Shown piece after piece: positions 6,138-7,966 of a DNA stretch of 7,966 bases. The stretch lies in assembly GCA_003818595.1 (NCBI GenBank), contig RPQV01000141.1:1-7966 (forward strand), read 5' to 3'. Position 1 is the stretch's first letter; every line of letters begins with the position of its first letter. This DNA is from Calditrichota bacterium. Lineage in GTDB: Bacteria; Zhuqueibacterota; Zhuqueibacteria; Residuimicrobiales; Krinioviventaceae. Under the pieces are notes generated by a model. It saw only the letters and a program-made list of their open reading frames with translations. It was not told where the DNA came from and did not search any database. A program made the translations under genes and the position numbers.

Positions 6138-6142
6138 GGAGG
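6138..6142 (+). promoter_or_regulatory. Strong ribosome binding site of the TonB receptor gene
   Basis: GGAGG lies five bases before the ATG at 6148 and begins one base after the nikR stop codon. It is the strongest Shine-Dalgarno sequence in the window and selects this ATG over the in-frame ATG at 6166. It suggests that the receptor is made in greater amounts than the regulator from the same mRNA. Confidence 0.85.
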
Positions 6143-6147
6143 TTTCC

Positions 6148-7966
6148 ATGGTTTCCCCGAGATCAATGATATTATTGGTGGTTCTGCTGCTGTTTGCGCG
6201 CATGATCAAGGCTGAACTGCCTGCTGATTCGGTGAAATATCGTTTTAAACCGATTACAGTCACTGCAGGCAAAGTCAATGGCGTGCAACGCGAGATCGCA
6301 GCCGGAGTATCGATTATCAATGAGAAACAACTGCAAAGTGCCTACAACTCCTCGGCACTAGATATCGTGAAAGATTTTGTTCCCAGTGTATTCATCACTG
6401 AGCGGGCTTTGATGGGCTATGGCGTCGCCTCCGGAGCTGCCGGCGGGATCACCATCCGCGGCATCGGCGGTTCCCCGGTCACGGGCGTTTTGATGCTTCG
6501 AGACGGGCGTCCGGATATGATGGGAATAATGGGTCACTCACTCCCTGATGCTTATTCAACTAATGGCCTCGAGCGAATCGAGGTCCTGCGCGGTCCGGCC
6601 TCTTTCCTGTATGGTACCAATGCCATGGGAGGGGTCATCAACCTGGTTTCGAAAAAAGTGCACGAGCCTGGATTTGATACGGGCATTACGCTCGGCGCCG
6701 GCAATTATAACTCGCAGCAGGTAAACGGACATCATGGCGGTAAAGTGGGTGATTTGGATTATTTTTTAACCGCCGGATATCAAAAAACCGATGGGCATCG
6801 GGAAAATTCGGACTATAAAGGCAGTTCGTTTTCCGCACACTTGGGATACGATCTGAGCCCGTCGACTTTTGTTGAGTTGAATGCCAATTATTCTGATACC
6901 TACCTTCTCGATCCCGGTATTGCCAGTGCGGCAAAAGCCGATCAGTGGTATGATATTCATCGCTCAGGCGCTGACCTCACTCTGGGTCATACGGGCAGGG
7001 CGGGTGAATCCGTGGCAAAGATTCATGGTAATTTTGGTCGGCATGAAATATTCGACGGCTGGCGCTCGAACGATCATACTGCAGGGATTATGTTCTATCA
7101 TAACGCCAAATTCTGGCATGGCAATATCACAACCATTGGATTTGATTATAAATCCTACGGCGGGGATGCCGAGGATAGTGTTCCTCAGTCGCCAGCGATA
7201 AACTATTCGGAACAGAATATCCAAGAATATGCACCTTATTTTCATTTCCAGCAACTGATGTTGAGAAAACTGATCTTTTCGACGGGCTTGCGCATGGAGC
7301 AGCATGAACTCTATGGTTCTGAAGTACTGCCCAAGGTCGGCCTGATCTATAATGCGTTTAAAACAACTTCACTCCGCATTTCAGCCGCGAAAGGCTTTCG
7401 CAGCCCATCGATTCGAGAATTATATATTTTCCCGCCCCGCAATGAGCAGCTGATGCCGGAGAGAATGTGGAGCTACGAAATCGGTCTGCTGCAGCAGATC
7501 ACCAATGGAGTTGAAGCGGAAATCGCGGTTTTCCAATTAGAGGGTGAAAACATGATCCGCACAGTTTTTGCCAAGGGCAAGCCGCAGTTTGTGAATTCCG
7601 GTGTTTTTACCCACACCGGTTATGAAGTTTTGTTGCGCTGGTTTTTGCTCAGCCGGGCCGATCTGGACGTGGCATGGTCTGATTTGAATCTGGGCGATCA
7701 AACACTCGGTGCGCCTGAAAAAAAGCTCACCGCATCTTTGGGCTACGAGTGGGCACGGGTGAATGTTCGTGCTCATATTCTGCACATAGCCAATCTGTTT
7801 GCGGCTGATGCCCGGCTGCAGCGCATGCCTGATTATACACTGGTGAATTTATCCGTCGCTTTTTCGCCGTGGAACAAATCAGTGGTGAAATTCTGGCTGA
7901 AAAATGCGCTGGACAAGAATTATGAAATCATTAAAGGTTATCCGATGCCCGGCCGCACATTCATGG
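6148..7966 (+). CDS. TonB-dependent outer-membrane receptor (3' end cut by window)
   Basis: An uninterrupted frame of 606 codons runs from ATG 6148 to the window end with no stop; the final GYPMPGRTFM resembles the last strand of TonB receptors, so only about ten residues should be missing. Residues 1-22 form a signal peptide (hydrophobic MILLVVLLLFA, cleavage near IKA-EL). ITVTAG, about 15 residues after the cleavage site, is a likely TonB box. The plug domain holds ITIRGIGGSP, then LERIEVLRGPASFLYGTNAMGGVINLVSKK beginning at Leu141, the most conserved plug signature. The remainder is beta-barrel, including the typical ISAAKGFRSPSIRELY and the late LKNALDKNYEIIKGYP. The length is BtuB-like, with no carboxypeptidase-like N-terminal extension. 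Such receptors import metal chelates, cobalamin or siderophores using TonB energy. Being 11 bp after nikR and behind its operator suggests nickel, cobalt or a metallophore as cargo; the sequence alone does not prove this. Confidence 0.93.
   Translation, partial: MVSPRSMILLVVLLLFARMIKAELPADSVKYRFKPITVTAGKVNGVQREIAAGVSIINEKQLQSAYNSSALDIVKDFVPSVFITERALMGYGVASGAAGGITIRGIGGSPVTGVLMLRDGRPDMMGIMGHSLPDAYSTNGLERIEVLRGPASFLYGTNAMGGVINLVSKKVHEPGFDTGITLGAGNYNSQQVNGHHGGKVGDLDYFLTAGYQKTDGHRENSDYKGSSFSAHLGYDLSPSTFVELNANYSDTYLLDPGIASAAKADQWYDIHRSGADLTLGHTGRAGESVAKIHGNFGRHEIFDGWRSNDHTAGIMFYHNAKFWHGNITTIGFDYKSYGGDAEDSVPQSPAINYSEQNIQEYAPYFHFQQLMLRKLIFSTGLRMEQHELYGSEVLPKVGLIYNAFKTTSLRISAAKGFRSPSIRELYIFPPRNEQLMPERMWSYEIGLLQQITNGVEAEIAVFQLEGENMIRTVFAKGKPQFVNSGVFTHTGYEVLLRWFLLSRADLDVAWSDLNLGDQTLGAPEKKLTASLGYEWARVNVRAHILHIANLFAADARLQRMPDYTLVNLSVAFSPWNKSVVKFWLKNALDKNYEIIKGYPMPGRTFM

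Noticed and set aside
6881..7305. Overlapping frames on both strands inside the receptor region
   Set aside because: The plus-strand frame from 6148 is continuous across the region and reads as a TonB receptor throughout; the others are shadows.
1..7966. CRISPR array, tRNA, insertion sequence or prophage
   Set aside because: No regularly spaced repeats, cloverleaf sequence, transposase or integrase motifs were seen on either strand.

Overview
The window reads as a chromosomal stretch of a Gram-negative bacterium. An outer-membrane type lipoprotein, a periplasmic lytic transglycosylase and a TonB-dependent receptor all point to two membranes. NikR with a GTGTTAC-type operator, an AmmeMemoRadiSam protein B and a solitary SWIM zinc-finger protein would fit an anaerobe of the deltaproteobacterial or FCB/Calditrichota-like groups. 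That placement is inference and weak; the 5S rRNA fragment is too short to settle it.

Layout. Bases 1-75 are the 3' end of a 5S rRNA, the tail of an rRNA operon transcribed rightwards, closed by a strong hairpin terminator at 85-113. A ROK-family sugar kinase gene (112-1116, minus strand) converges on it and ends inside the terminator's T-tract, so both units probably share that hairpin. A 273-bp AT-rich intergenic region (1117-1389) separates it from rightward genes: a TPR lipoprotein (1390-2316), a small SWIM zinc-finger protein (2377-2850), then, after a 173-bp gap, a secreted lytic transglycosylase (3024-4394, TTG start) and an AmmeMemoRadiSam protein B (4405-5652, GTG start). The last two are 10 bp apart and probably co-transcribed.

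The right end holds the most interesting unit: a nikR-like regulator (5720-6136) followed 11 bp later by a TonB-dependent outer-membrane receptor (6148 to the window end, lacking only its last residues). A perfect 8-bp inverted repeat, CGTGTTAC-N13-GTAACACG, sits at 5680-5708 directly upstream of nikR and matches the NikR box I remember for deltaproteobacterial-type NikR. The receptor gene therefore looks autoregulated together with nikR.

The main surprise is that this NikR keeps its ribbon-helix-helix DNA-binding half and a perfect operator, but aligned by eye to E. coli NikR it has lost three of the four nickel ligands (H76 to Gln78, H89 to Gln91, C95 to Ser97; only H87 is kept, as His89). 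It may sense another metal or ligand, or repress without metal, while controlling an outer-membrane importer. No CRISPR array, tRNA, transposase or prophage gene is visible. No intergenic stretch exceeds 300 bases.
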